Shown: positions 39,501 through 52,700 of the stretch, piece by piece | Layout: every line of letters starts with the position of its first letter | Position numbering within the stretch: position 1 is the stretch's first letter | Translations under genes and position numbers: made by a program | The notes under the pieces: model-generated | Databases searched by the model: none | What the model was told of the DNA's origin: nothing | The model's input: only the letters and a program-made list of their open reading frames with translations | Source of the DNA: Batrachochytrium dendrobatidis JAM81 | Lineage: Eukaryota > Chytridiomycota > Chytridiomycetes > Rhizophydiales | DNA length: 64,000 bases | Assembly: GCF_000203795.2 (NCBI RefSeq) | Contig: NW_006281112.1 | Coordinates: forward strand, 124,001 to 188,000 | Direction of reading: 5' to 3'

Positions 39501-42500
39501 GCTTTTTGCTAAATTGGCATATGACACGTATGAAACAGCTCGATTGGACATAATCGAGTATTTGGTTACTTCCGATTCTCTTCCGATCTTGAATACTGTT
39601 GAATTTGCAAACCAGACATTTGACCAAGCACTTTCTATGGTAACGAGTTTGTATATAACATCTTGGCATTAATTGTATAGCATGTATAGCATGTTTAATG
39701 ACGATTTATGTTTTCCAATTGACGATTGGTTTACTAGCTGCGTAGTCTTCGTGCTGCGGATGTTGAACGTGGTGTATTTTTGGTTCTTTTCCTATTTCGG
39801 AATAATGTTCAATCTCAAAGGCAAACATTGATAATTGATCCAAAGCACTACAGCGATGAGTTTTCTGCAAATGATATGGTTTCAAACATTGATCCAACAT
39901 GTAAGCAAATCAATGCACTTGATTGAAATTGCCTTTTGCTTATGGATTGAATTACTGTTTGTTTTTGCTGATTAACGTCGCTTTAGTATCTATTTTGCAT
40001 AGTTTATCAAATATTCTCAACCACCACTTGTCAATTGCAACTAATAGTCTGCTAGTATCATCAGAAAAGTATCCTCTTAACGGATTTCTTTCGTGTATTG
40101 GGTATGTTTTGACTATGTGCAGTACCATTCACTTTAGTATTGACGTGTAACGCTATATTTACAGAGTTTAATTTATTTTTAGAAACATCTTGAAATCCTG
40201 CAATTTGAGTCAGCAATTTGGCAATGAATGGAAAGCACAGCTTGAGAGCATTATAAACATGTGCTTCCAAGCATGTCGATGCACTGTTGGGGTGTGCTCT
40301 GATTTATCTCCTGGTACGTTAAGCAATTATAATTTGGGATACAATCAAAAGAATTTACCAACTTTGTTTTTAAACTATAGAAGGTAATATTCCTGAGAAT
40401 TTTGCCCAGGCACAGGATGAAAATGACGGTATTACTGTTGAGTTTGTTGAGATGACTCGGAAAACAAAAACGGACGCGGCAGCCCAGATTATTCTTCGTC
40501 ACTGCTTTCGTACTATAAAAGAAGCTACCTTTGTGCTGGAATCGCTTGTTTGCAATACAATTTTACCACAAACCACCAACGATTCGGTATGCTGATTATT
40601 CTTTAAATATGAATTATTTGCAGTATTTAATTTACCTTTGTCAAACATTTTGATTTTGTTGAAAAGACGACCTTATTATCTTATAAGCATGTTCAAGAAA
40701 TTGGTGAATTATTATGTTCACTTTTGTCACAGGTAACTATTTCAACGATAGTTTGACGCTTGTTTTCATAGCTTGAACTCTGACAAGTTTAATATTAGAT
40801 TCGCCATCGTGGAGCTTTTTCAGCTGTTCATTCTAGTTTTACAAGCATTGCACACCAACTTTTGATGGGTTCGTCTCAAGATTTAGCTGCTTTGCCTAGA
40901 AACTGGCTTGAGGTATGTCAGTATAATATCAGATGGTTATTTCAGTAGACTTTGAAATAGTCATTTACTTTTTATTAATTATCTTGTTGATTTTTGAAAT
41001 AGGGTTTCATGGCTCAAGTTACTAGTGTTCAAGTATCCGTTACTCGTCGAAGTGCAGGTATATCAATGTGATTGTAAATTAAGGTTGCGTTTTTTTAAAT
41101 TCTTAAATTTTATATACGTTGATATTAGGTCTTCCTTATGCCGTTTTGGCACTTCTCAGCCCTGCTGGTCCATCACAGGATTATTTTTTGAATTATACTA
41201 TTCCAAAGCTATGTGAAATTGTGAATCAGCCGATTGGTCTAGATCGTAGTCAACAGATTGATCACACACAGGTTCACGCTTTTAATATCCTTAGGTAACA
41301 TGGCTTTATGTTGCAGTTTTACTACTATTTGTTTTTAACTGTTTTTTGTAAACTAGAACTGTTTTTCACGACTCGGAACTAAGCCACAAAGTTCGCCGTT
41401 ATTTGGGTACATGCTTCATTCTCTGTATTCAACAATTTTCTTCGCCTTTGTTTCCTATTCGAAACTGTGCTGCAATGCTTTTTGCTTCGCTTCTTGGAAA
41501 ATGTTTTGGTGTTCAGGCAAGTATTTTGCATTCAATCATGTATAATCCAAAGTTTTTGAAATCCAAACAGCAAGATTGACTAAACTCAATGAATCATGTG
41601 CACTTTTTTTACTAATGAACGCATACACTTGCTTTGATTTATTATTGAACAGAAAAGTAAAGATAATTCGGATGCCATCAACTCGGCAAGCGCAAATGAG
41701 TTTTTTGCTAAATTCCCACATGTGTATCCAATTTTGCTAGAACAGTTCGAGGTAGCAGTGGCAGAGCTTGAAAAGGTTGGAGTTTACACTATGGCTGTTT
41801 AATCAACTCAATGCAGATTTTGAATTGGTTGCTAATATAAAATGTTCGCTATTGTGTAGGGGACTGTTTATCCACTTTTGTACCCTATCCTGACTGTTCT
41901 TGCACGTCGTAAGTTATTTTACGAAATTTAATCCTGTGATTCTGTTTGAAATGGAACATTTATATTTCAATGTATACATACTTTGATTAGTCAAATACAC
42001 TAGCAAATCCGCGGAAAAGGGATCGCTTTTTAGCCTGATGCCATTTGTAAAACTGGTCCGTCGTTGTGCTAATGCTCGGCTTTGGGCTGTTAGAGAAATG
42101 GCCGCTCGTGTCACTGAATCGTTGCTTCCAAAACAAGAAGTTTTGGCTATTGTTTCTGAAGATGTAAAACTTCTCAGAACGTGTTCTGCAAATCAAGTAC
42201 ACGGCATACTGTTGCAAGCGCGCTCTCATCTGGCAACATACTCTACTTCTGAAGTGACCACAGCTGGTAAATGCTTAATTTGTCGGTTTGGCTTACAGAT
42301 GTAAAATAGGGCTGAGCTAATAGTTTATATTGTGTATTGATGACCGTAATAGATCTAGAAAAAATGATTCCAGCTATTTTTGAAATTATCAAGAATATGA
42401 ATGTCGAATGGCTCATCGATACTCGGCAATTTATCTCTGCGTCTGTTGTTATGGAGATTGCGTCTACATTTACATTTGCGTGCGATCGCGCACAAATTAA

Positions 42501-44347
42501 TTGGAGAAACAATGTTGATGTGCAAGCAACGGCCCAAAATTTAGTTGAAGCATCCAGCCAGATACTCTCTGCCAAATTGCTTCTTCAGCAGTCATTCTAT
42601 GGGTCTGCAGCTCTTGTCTTTGTTGGTATGATTCAAAATCCACCATTGAAACTATCCATATCTCGTCTTTCTTCTCTAGTCAACTCTAGCATTACTGAAA
42701 TTCAAAGATCGACTCTCACTGCCTTGAAACACATTATTCTTCATTGTGATTTTACACTTGGGTGAGAGTTTCATACTTTACAACACGTGCTGTTTTTTGA
42801 GACAACATTGCTGGCTAGTAATACTTACGCTTGACTTATATTTTAGCATCGATCATGAGGATATGCTTATTTGCTTGCTTGGTTCAGACATTGCTGACCA
42901 CGAAGCATTACTTATCACTGCCGATATAGTTGTTTACTTGTTTCATGCCAAAAAGTGGCAATCTTTTACTAGCCTTTTGAAATTGCACAGTCATTTTGCG
43001 GCAAGTTTCCACAAACCATCGCTTGCTTATGTTATACAAGCGTGGTTGTCACTGATGGGAATTAACCTAAAACATGCTGTTGCTACAAAAAACTCGAATG
43101 TGGATCGCATTGCTTCACTATTTATCGAGTCTGTAGAGACGATTACCGAAACTAATCGAGTGAGTTTTTTGCACACTATTGAGCAATAATTGACTTGAAC
43201 GTTTAAAGTTTACCTTGTTATCATAGTATGAGTTTTGACAAATCACTAATTTACGCGGAATTCATGTCTGAACAAAATAACTTATGTAGCCAATACAGAT
43301 CTCTCGTGCTTTGCTAGAATCATTTGAACTACTTGAATGGTTGGATTTGCTTGCCACAGTTGATTCTGCCATATCAGTTCGGTTTCTGTTTGTTTTGGAT
43401 CAATACTTGGGCGGCGAAGCCAATGATTTGCGATCTATGGCAGCCAAATGCATGGCTAATATTGCCAATGATGGGGTAGGCCGCTTTAACCAATCGAGTT
43501 TAATTTCGCTTAAATGTGACTTGATGTGATTTAATAATTAACAATACGATGAATGCAATTTTATTTTGGCAATTCTCATATTTAGAATGCAGTTGCATCG
43601 CTTCCTGCTCGTTGGCTGTGTCGTTTAGAAATGGTTCGACAAGCCAATTCAGTCAAAACTTGGCATCAAGTATTAGAATTCTTTAAAACCCCGCTCATGT
43701 CTTCTATAGATACTGGTAAGCTTGAAAATATTGCCAAGTGATTGAGTTGATGGGCAAGTCTGTAAAACGTGGAGGATTTACTCATTAATGCTTGCACTTG
43801 ATTGGCTATATATGGGTTTTACTACGATGTGACCTATTTTTGTATATTTACTGACTATCATTTTATGGTGATTAAAGCGTCTGCACTTTCATACAAAACA
43901 TGCAGCTTGGATGTTTTGTTTGACAAAGAGCACCCCAATTCACTTTTCGAAGAATTGGGCGATGTGATCCTGAGCGGAGAGTCTCTTGTGGCCGCTTTCC
44001 AATCTAATAGAATCCCAGCTACATTAGCTAATGAGATCAGATCTGCCTTGTCAGAATTTGTTGAAAGGGGCGTGACAGCTTTGACAGCTTCCTCGAATCT
44101 GCTATGGTTGACTGCTGATCCTGTGGTATTTTCTGCTGTCGCTCGTACCATTGCATGTGCTCATGTGTTGGAATCAACCCACGTTTCTTTAAATACACCT
44201 TTGTTCTCCAGTGAGCTATGCAGTAAATTACATCCTCTTTTAAGCAATCTTGCTGGACATCACCAACGCGACAATCTTGCCAATACAAACAGCCAAGGAT
44301 GGCAGATCTTTAGATCAATTATTTTGGGTCCAGATATTAAAAAATAG
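36527..44347 (+). CDS. TRM732: THADA/Trm732 orthologue, tRNA 2'-O-methylation partner
   Basis: Large HEAT-repeat scaffold of 1827 aa (human THADA about 1950) with the DUF2428 domain. In yeast, Trm732 binds Trm7 for 2'-O-methylation of tRNA residue 32. I resolve 27 in-phase exons, beginning 36527-36611, 36730-37540, 37630-37879, 37971-38093, 38154-38254, and including 40381-40586, 40667-40732, 40799-40912, 41003-41057, 41129-41294, 41357-41516, 41653-41775, 41991-42266, 42353-42761, 42847-43159 and 43878-44347. The DUF2428 core has CFRTIKEATFVLESL, HRGAFSAVHSSF, the hallmark SVTRRSAGLPYAVLALLSP and PIRNCAAMLFASLLGKCFG. The C-terminal part keeps RRCANARLWAVREMAARV. Intron 41517-41652 is GC-AG (CAG|GCAAGT). 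The coding 3' end overlaps the convergent gene by 11 bp. Confidence 0.93.
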
Positions 44348-47300
44348 TCGATTTTATTTCATATGGATCAACCAATAAAGACTCGAGCATCACAAACAAC
44401 GAATGCAATATTTCTTTTGAGTTGGCAGCTGTACTCCATACCATAATGATAAAAACAACAAATAAAATCGTGTTTCTGTTGATTGTGAATGTGGCAGGCA
44501 ATGCAGCATGCTGGACGGGACTGTGGAGAATCATAGGCAGATCTGAATGAGAAATTGGAGCAGATGGCAGTAAAAGCTCTACAAAAATAAGCAGCCAGTT
44601 TCAGCATGTGATATAGAAATTTGTATTCAACCTATATTGCCATTCACCTATAGAATTCAACTTGAATGCATTTTTACCTTTTGGTACCACAGCCTGGCTA
44701 CACTCGGATGCTGCATTTTTGGTCGTAGCACCTGCTTGGACTCCTGCATCTCTGTAGTTTTTGACAGGCACTTTCAAACCAACACTTGCAGGTCGCTCAA
44801 CTACTTTTTTGTATATATGTTGCTGAAATTTGGTTTCTTTTTCTAAATCTAAAATATGAAATCCAATAGTGCGTTAGAATGTACTTGAAATTAGAATGGT
44901 GGCTAAGTGTGTCAAGTAATTCCGATGTGATAATTATGGCTTACTCTGTTTAACCACTTTAGTAGCCTCCTTAACACATGCTAGATCTTCGCAAAGAGAT
45001 TGCATGCGACGTTCCATCTCGGCATCTACATTGGTACATTGGTGTAGAACACGACGTGTCTCTCTGGCACTTTCCCGAACCTGATCCATTTCCAATCTAA
45101 ATGAAACCTATAGATAAAATAGATCAATACAAGTACTAACCAAAAACTATACCTTTATGGTACAAACACATCTATGCAAAACAAAATATATACCTTTTGA
45201 CTCTCAATGGTAACCATTTCGTCAGCTAATGTTCGAAGGTGTTCCTGTAGCATGCATAATGTTTCATCCTCGGCTGTAGGCAATGTTTGAGTAGATGCTA
45301 CCTGCTGACTAACATATTTTGATTGGAAAAGCAGCTCAGTAGCAAGAGTGGTTGTATTACGGCTAGTATTAGAGTCATGGGAGTCTTTAAAACGAGATTT
45401 GGACTTTTGTAGTTCCATAGTTAAATTGGACACCTCTTCCTCTAGCCGGACGCGAAGGTCATATTCTTCGTGATATTTGTTATGATATACACCATACTCT
45501 TGTTGAAACGCAGTAGTTTCTGCAGACAAGATAGTCAATTGACTCTCTAGAGCTTTGGTTTTTTCTTGAAGCTTTATAGGTTAAAACCATCAAGTTAGTA
45601 ATTTAAAGATTGGAAGCAACAACTCTAGCATGTAATCACTGAAACTACCTTGAAATTTACAGAAGCTTGGTTTTTAAAATTGTTTTGCAAATCATTAAAC
45701 TTTTCCTGTTTGTCCATTAGCTTTTGATAAAAAGAATCAGACATTTCTTCTGATCTAGCCTTTTCTTTTTCAAATTTAGTCAATACATCATTATATTTGA
45801 CTTCCAAAGCTGAAAGCTCATCAATTTTTAGTCGAGCCTATAATCAAATTTAAAAAATACGAATTAGCTAAACAAATATGCTAAATCCAATGCAGCAGCC
45901 TATTGCTGGATAAAAGTATCCACCTTTATCAGTTCCTCATGAAGTCGCTCGATTTCGTTTTTGTTAGTGATCAACTCGCAATTCTGCGACTGAAGCGACT
46001 GTTTCGCCGCATTTAAATCTGACTGTAAATCTCTATTATGCTCTTCTTGCTTGCGTAAATCGTTGCATGTACTATCGAAATTGCGCTGAAGGCGTCGAAA
46101 AGCGGAACTGTTGGTAGGAGACTCTATAGAAGCAAAACTAGTATCTGGTTCACCAATCGAGCCAGTGACGCTTCCAACAAGACCACCAGGCGCACCCGAT
46201 TCGTCACAAATCTGACTAAGACCAGTTATTCCAAGGATGTCGATTTCACCCGAATTGTCATCCTCAAACGAAACAGAATCTGATTCTTTGAAAATATCTG
46301 CATACGTATCAGGCGACTCATGACCAACCATCCAATCAGACTGTGATTTTTGTTGCTGATCTGGCTCAGTTTGATCAATAGCACTTAAAGAAACACAACT
46401 CCTATTTGGAGTCATGGCTATATTTGTGGAAGTGGGTATTCGTCTAGAGAGTACTTTAGTGGCCGATGAAGCACGGTTTCCAATATAGGATGATGGATTA
46501 GATGGAAGCTCCCATTTTGGAGGATCTTGACTAAATGAATGTTTGCTCGAGCTAGACATAGATGCTTTAACAGCTGATGAAACAGGGGTGGATGACAGCA
46601 ATGAAGCAGATTGTTGAAACGACAGGACAGGTGCACGCTCAAATGCTAAAGGTTTTAAAGAAAAGAGATCGACTTTTGAAACCACAGGAGTGCTGGTGAT
46701 TGCAGATTTACTCATATGTACAGGACCAGAAAATTTGTCGAGGCCAGCTGGAGAAAACGGATTCATAGTATTATGTATGGACGTAGTGGCTGTAGAAACT
46801 GTATGATTTGGAGAAGCATGCAAGTTTTTAGGAGGACTAAAAGACATAAGTTCAGCATCCATCAAAGGGCTGTTTCTATTGCTATAATTGTGTTTAGTAA
46901 TGTTTGATGGAGTACTTTGGCCAGCTAGAAAAATCGCGCTTGAATCTCTGCGAGGTTCGTGTCCGAAATCTCCTGCAAAGTCTCGAGTATTGAGATCATG
47001 ATTGCTATGTTCTAGAATAGAATTATGAAGTAAATAATCAGGCTGAGATATTGTATCTGCTAAAGTTTGTATATGTTCAGGCAACAGCTTCACGATATTG
47101 GGCCAATTTTTCGGACCAACAGAAACAACGAGGTCAGGCAGCCATTGAGAAGTGGGAATATCTAGAATCTTTCCGTCATCCTGATCTTCACAAAGATACA
47201 TTATTTTTTGGACAATATTCATAAGAGAGTCTTGCGACATAAAGTCGACTTCTTTGACATCAGAGTCTGCTTCAGCATGGCGGAAGGATGATGACAGATG

Positions 47301-47543
47301 CGGTGATACGGGTTGAAATCTCTCGGGAGTAGAAGCATCATTGAATGTATCAGTGGATTTATTAACAGTTCCAGTAGTTGTATGAATGGTTTCAGTAGCC
47401 TTGGTGGTAGTATCAGTAGTTGCTTTAGTAGGAACTGGCGGAAGTGCACTAGACTGTAAAGAAGAGCTTAGCTAATAAATATATAAAATGAAATGGTTAG
47501 TAATAACCATTGACAGCGACAGCAGCTTCAACAACCGTACCAT
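44337..47543 (-). CDS. Coiled-coil protein with C-terminal membrane anchor
   Basis: Not recognised as a named family. The model joins 47543-47541 (ATG only), 47471-45924, 45837-45649, 45571-45194, 45107-44945, 44848-44678 and 44578-44337. A Ser/Thr-rich N-terminus is followed by a small conserved-looking helical stretch (MNIVQKIMYLCED to LLPEHIQTLADTI) and a long Ser-rich disordered region. Coiled coil then runs through several exons (NDLRKQEEHNRDLQSDLNAA, KFEKEKARSEEMSDSF, RVRLEEEVSNLTMELQKSK). The C-terminus has one hydrophobic helix (TILFVVFIIMVWSTAA) about 35 residues from the end, suggesting a golgin-like or nuclear-envelope tether. The start is uncertain: 47240 (MSQDSLMN) is a simpler alternative. 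The last 11 coding bases overlap the THADA gene. Confidence 0.65.
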
Positions 47544-47594
47544 CGTGTATAAGACTGTAATGGATGAACTTGACGTTTGATTTCAGCAGTTGAG

Positions 47595-47708
47595 TTCTCG
47601 TGACTTGATTCATTCAAATTCATTTCTCGTGACTTGATTCATTCAAATTCATTTCTCGTGACTTGATTCATTCAAACTCATTCAAACTCATTCAATTTCA
47701 TTCAACTG
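47595..47708. repeat. Nested tandem repeats in RFC2 promoter
   Basis: Three near-perfect 29-bp units begin at 47595, 47624 and 47653, each starting TTCTCGTGACTTGATTCATT. The last unit grades into about four 10-bp units of the form ATTCAAACTC up to 47708, four bases before the RFC2 ATG. The array fills most of the 168 bp between the divergent coiled-coil gene and RFC2. Such arrays are often length-polymorphic. Confidence 0.9.
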
Positions 47709-47711
47709 CCA

Positions 47712-49669
47712 ATGTCCGATCTCGTCGATCGCTCTCCTTGGACTGAGCGATACCGTCCAAAAACACTGTCTGAAATCAGTGGACAGAACGAGGTCGTTGC
47801 TGTTCTTTCAAATACCATACAGACCCAAAATGTAATTTATATCAAGTTGTTCTGTGTTTGTCTTCAATTTCTGGACACTTATTTCCATGCAATCTGTTGA
47901 AGCTGCCTCATCTGCTGCTATATGGTCCTCCTGGAACTGGAAAAACTTCCATCATTCTGGCTCTTGCTCGTCAGCTTTATGGGTAATTTTTTAATGGCTC
48001 CGATCTGCCTTACTGTCTTTACTTTGATCTCACAGAGTTGCTAACCTTTTGGTATTGTCGTTATGTGTCTGTTCATTCTATTTTTCTGGAATCAGTGCAA
48101 ATGGCCTTAAAGGACGTTTGTTGGAACTCAATGCTTCTGATGAACGAGGTATCGACGTCATTCGAGAAAAAGTCAAAAACTTTGCAAAAATCACCGTCAG
48201 TGCTGCTCATTCTAATGCGTAAGCTGCTTGTTAATAGCGACAACTTTTATTTTAAATGCTACTTTATATTTGACTAATTCTGGATATTTAAATTCTGTTT
48301 TTTAGTCCTCCATACAAAATTATTGTATTGGATGAAGCAGATTCGCTGACTACTGATGCTCAATCTGCGTTGCGTCGTATCATGGAAAATTACTCCAAAA
48401 TTACTCGATTTTGTTTAATTTGTAACTATGTTAGCCGGTAAGATGCTTGTCATAGTAACTATGGCTGCCAATAAGCAACTTTTAAGCTGATCTGGAAATT
48501 TCAAAAACTATCATTTTTAACACTCTCAACAAAACTCTGAATATGATATTTTTTGAAAATTGTAACTACATAGAATCATCGATCCACTTGCTTCGAGATG
48601 TGCTAAATTGCGCTTCAAACCCATACCTATGCCTATTGTCATTGAACGTTTGGAGCTTATTTGTAGCAATGAAAAGCTGTCATTTGCTCCTGGAGTATGT
48701 ATTTTACCAATCTATATGTATTTCATGTCTCAAAAATGCAACTGTTGTTTTCATGTCAATCTCCAGTATTGTAGCCTTCAGTTTGGAGAGTTGGATATTG
48801 ACAAATGTCAAAAATGTGCGACTTACTGAAACTGTAATGTGAACGCTCATTCAGTTTCTTGTACGAAAATGAGCATGAAGATCAGTAACTCTATCAAAAA
48901 GTTTTGAGGGGAAACGCTGTCTAGTAAACTGGCACCAACCATTTCATGAAACTACTGTCTATTACGTATTTTGGCACTCTTATCTAGTGTTTCATTTTAC
49001 GCGAATGTGGCTGTAGATATCAAACTTTAAACCATTAGAAATTGTCAAATTCTAATACTCTATATTTTTATGTTTGCATTGAACACATATTTAGGCGCTG
49101 GATTTTCTAGCTACATCTTGCGCTGGCGATCTTCGCAAAGCCATCACACTTCTTCAAAGCATCAAGAAAGTCAGCATAGGCTCTACAGTCACTAAAAGTT
49201 TAGTAGCAGATATTTCTGGAGTAAGCTGAATATCATTTTCTGTTGCACTAGGATTGAACTCCTTTATGTATTGGATTTGTCAAAACATTGCATGTAATCT
49301 ACTTGTTGAATTTTGTGACTGTGTTGGATCTAATCCTTGTGTTGGTTATTGTTATTTTATTTGCATCTCAACCTCCTGATTTTAAAATAGATCATTCCTG
49401 ATTCAGTAATGGCTGGCATTATACAGGCATGGTCCTCTGGTAAAGTCGAAAATGTTGAAGCTGAACTCAAGCAAACAATACGCATGGGATATTCTGGCAC
49501 AGCCTTTATCCAGCAACTATCGAATCTGATTGCAGAAGATCCTCATTTGAAAGAACGACACAAAAGTAAAGTAGCTGTATTGCTAGGTCAAACAGATCGA
49601 GCCCTAGTGGATGGTGCGGATGAACACCTGCAGATTCTTAAAGTTTTGCTCATGACTATGGTTCACTGA
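47712..49669 (+). CDS. RFC2: Replication factor C subunit, yeast Rfc2 / human RFC4 type
   Basis: AAA+ subunit of the RFC clamp loader that places PCNA on primer-template DNA. Exons are 47712-47831, 47903-47982, 48096-48218, 48306-48437, 48574-48694, 49095-49220 and 49391-49669, giving 326 aa. RFC boxes appear in order: [17 protein letters not shown], Walker [40 protein letters not shown], Walker [14 protein letters not shown], sensor 1 [17 protein letters not shown] with [14 protein letters not shown] and the C-terminal collar domain with GADEHLQ. The SRC arginine finger is intact. The ordinary introns are about 70-170 nt, but intron 48695-49094 is 400 nt and carries a miniature-element copy. 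The tandem repeat array lies in the promoter. Confidence 0.95.
48880..49015. mobile_element. MITE-like element, copy C (partial), inside an RFC2 intron
   Basis: About 135 bp ending in TTTTACGCGAATGTGGCTGTA. It matches the right half of copy D: GTCTAGTAAACTGGCACCAA, ATTTCATGA, TATTTTGGCACT and the terminal repeat. The left terminal repeat is not recognisable, so the copy is truncated or decayed; the left limit is approximate. It accounts for the unusual length of the intron 48695-49094. Confidence 0.65.
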
Positions 49670-49776
49670 GTATCAGTTTCAAAATGGACTCGGTAGACAA
49701 TCACTAATACCACAGCCAGTCAAATACACCAATAGTTTATTCAAAATTTAAACCAATCTGGCAAAATTTGGATTCT

Positions 49777-52700
49777 TTATAATTGTGAGTTGAATACCCC
49801 CAAAGCCATTAATACGTTTCGTTTTGTAAACTGGACAGAATAAACGGGCGTTCGCTTTGTGGGATATGCAGCAATATGGTCGGATCTGAGCAAGAAACAT
49901 GACAGTCAAATATGTAAATCAATCATTGTTCACGAACCAATACGCACATATTAGCATAGCTATATGAACGGGATAAAACAATAAGATCAGTAACAGATAC
50001 TGGCTTTACCTTGCACCATCTGATGGTTGATCACTAATCTGAGAGTCCATTTTAATTTCGTGTGTGTCAGCACGTTTTACATCCCAAAGTCGTACAGAAT
50101 CGTCTATACCCCCAGATGCAAGAAGACTGCCATCTTGGCTGAATTCCAACGAGCTAATAAAACTATTATGGCCATGCATACTTTTAATGCGTCGACCCGA
50201 TCCTAAATCCCAAAGTCGAATCGTCTTGTCATCGCCTAGCAAACCCATGTTTCCAGTAATATACCAAAGGTTGGTTATATTAGAATTAGTTTAAATTAGC
50301 ATCTAGTACATGAGCAATAAGACTACATCGTAAATCTTTAGTGTTCAACTCAATATACCTCCAGAAGCCATAGTACGCCCATCAGGTGAGATGGCAACAG
50401 CTGAAACTGCTCCTTGATGTTTTGAAAAAATTCGCACACAAGAACCTTTTTGGACATCCCATAGTCGACACGTTCGATCAGCCGATCCAGTCAAAAGGTA
50501 ATTCGAATTGGGATGAAATCTCACAGTCTATTCAGCAACATACACACACGTAAATCTATACATAAGTATCAATCTAAAACTCGACAACACACTTATAGTT
50601 TAAAATAATTACATCAACATCTGAAAGGTGGCCAACAAATACACGTAAAGGAAACAAGTGATCACAGCTCCATAGCCGAGCAGTGCGATCATGTGAGGCA
50701 CTTGCAAAATATACATCGTAAGGTCCAAAGCAAACATCAAAAACTGGATAATTATGACCCTTGAATACGACAAGATTTGTCTTGGTGTGAGTACTCCAGA
50801 GTCGAACTAGTTCAAATAATGCAATTCAAAACAGACTGGTCAGTCTATAAAACTATTAAAACAGCCCACTTTAGCATAGCATCACTCACTTGTCTTGTCT
50901 TCAGATGAAGAAAGTAAAAATTGGCTACTTCTGTTAAAATCCAAACCAAAGACAGGACCAGAGTGTCCAATTAGATTTGTTGATGGACGAATGGGATCTG
51001 TGCCAGCTTAAATAATGTCAACGGAATTCGCTCCTAGATACTCAATAAACACAGCAATAGACCTACCTTTAGAATTTCGATTGGCATGGCGACGACGAGA
51101 TTGCTCTTCCTCCTTCGGAGACCATAGTTTAATAAACGAATCGTTGAATCCTGCCGCTAGAAACTCTGCTGATGGAGATGCGCGTAGTGTATTGATGCTA
51201 TGGCATTTTAAAATGTAGTCATTTACAATTGTTATAAAAAGATAAATTAACTGAAACCCGCTAATGGTGTTTATAGAATACACATAAACTCACCCGCCGT
51301 ATCCATTGTGAAATGTGTAACAACATATGGAAGGCAGCGCACTAGGACTGCATCTGACCTGCTTGCAAATATCTCGAAGTGCATCCATTTCCTCTTGAAT
51401 TTCAAATCGACGCCTATACCATTATGCGGGAAATATAGACCAATTCATGTTACTTAGAATGGAATACGTTGGTCATCTCAAATATTTTTCACTTTGGCAA
51501 AATTGCCATCAAGACAGGTGAGCAAACCTAGGAGGAAGTGGGACATTTTCTCGAGAAGGTGCATCCGGCTCAGTTGTGGCCTTCAATGTAGCATCAATCT
51601 GCTGTTTCAGTTCATCGGTATCCTCAACCCGCTATACACTCGTTAAAAATGGGTTTTTGGATTAGCTTCAAATATTGTATTAAGCATTATCAGGCTCACA
51701 TTATTTTGATCAAACCAACATACCTGTAATGCAATTGCTTTTTCAACGTCGCCCAAAAACTGAACATCAGGCGGGAGTCGGCCCAGTAATAATGGTTCGC
51801 GATTAAAGCTTTGAAGCTGAGATATATACTGTCCAATAAGTCCTGCGCCATCATCTGGATCAATATCGTCCACATTATGGACAGACTTGTCCGATACAGC
51901 TATTGATACAGAAATAGGTGACGCTTAATATTGATTTCCTGCACTGATATTCAAGCATGCGGCATGGTAAAGCACCAAAGGTGCATGAATGCATAGCGAT
52001 AAACTCACCTTGAATCGATACATACTGATTCGTTATACGCAGAAGCAACATGAACTTGTTATCTTGAAGAAAACATAGCAAAAGCTCAAACGCATATTTG
52101 CTCATCTTTACGCCATACTTGTTTTGACGAAAGTTTTGAACAAAGTCGCTTTCAGAAATATGCTGTGCATCTTGAATACCGCCAAGGCGCAAAATATCTG
52201 GACTGTGATTTTCCAAATGATCAATTCGACATGTTTCGAAAAAGTGCTTTGCTAATAGATTAGATCCAGATTCCATTCAACCGCAATATAATGGGATTTG
52301 TTAGAGACATGAGTCAAAATCAGGTTATGTTTCTAAATTATGTATCAAATATCATACACAAGAGACCGAATGATTACCTTGATCTGGCAAGTCTTTTTCA
52401 ACTAGATCCAGATATGCATGGACAAAAATGGGGAAAAGAATTACTCGAAGTTCAAGCTATATGTGCGTAAAATCATGAATATTAGTAAACTAGCAAGTAT
52501 AACACGCTACATATACAATTGTATAGTAGCAAAACCCTTTAAACATCAAGATCCGAGTGTTTACGACACTCCACGGCGTAAAACGGTATTGCAAAACCAC
52601 CGTATCCTGATTTTACCTTGTAAACATCAATAGAATCGTCGATCCATTTACGTAGCCGAGTATAGCTCTGCTCATATGCAAGTGGATTGTTTGCTTCTGC

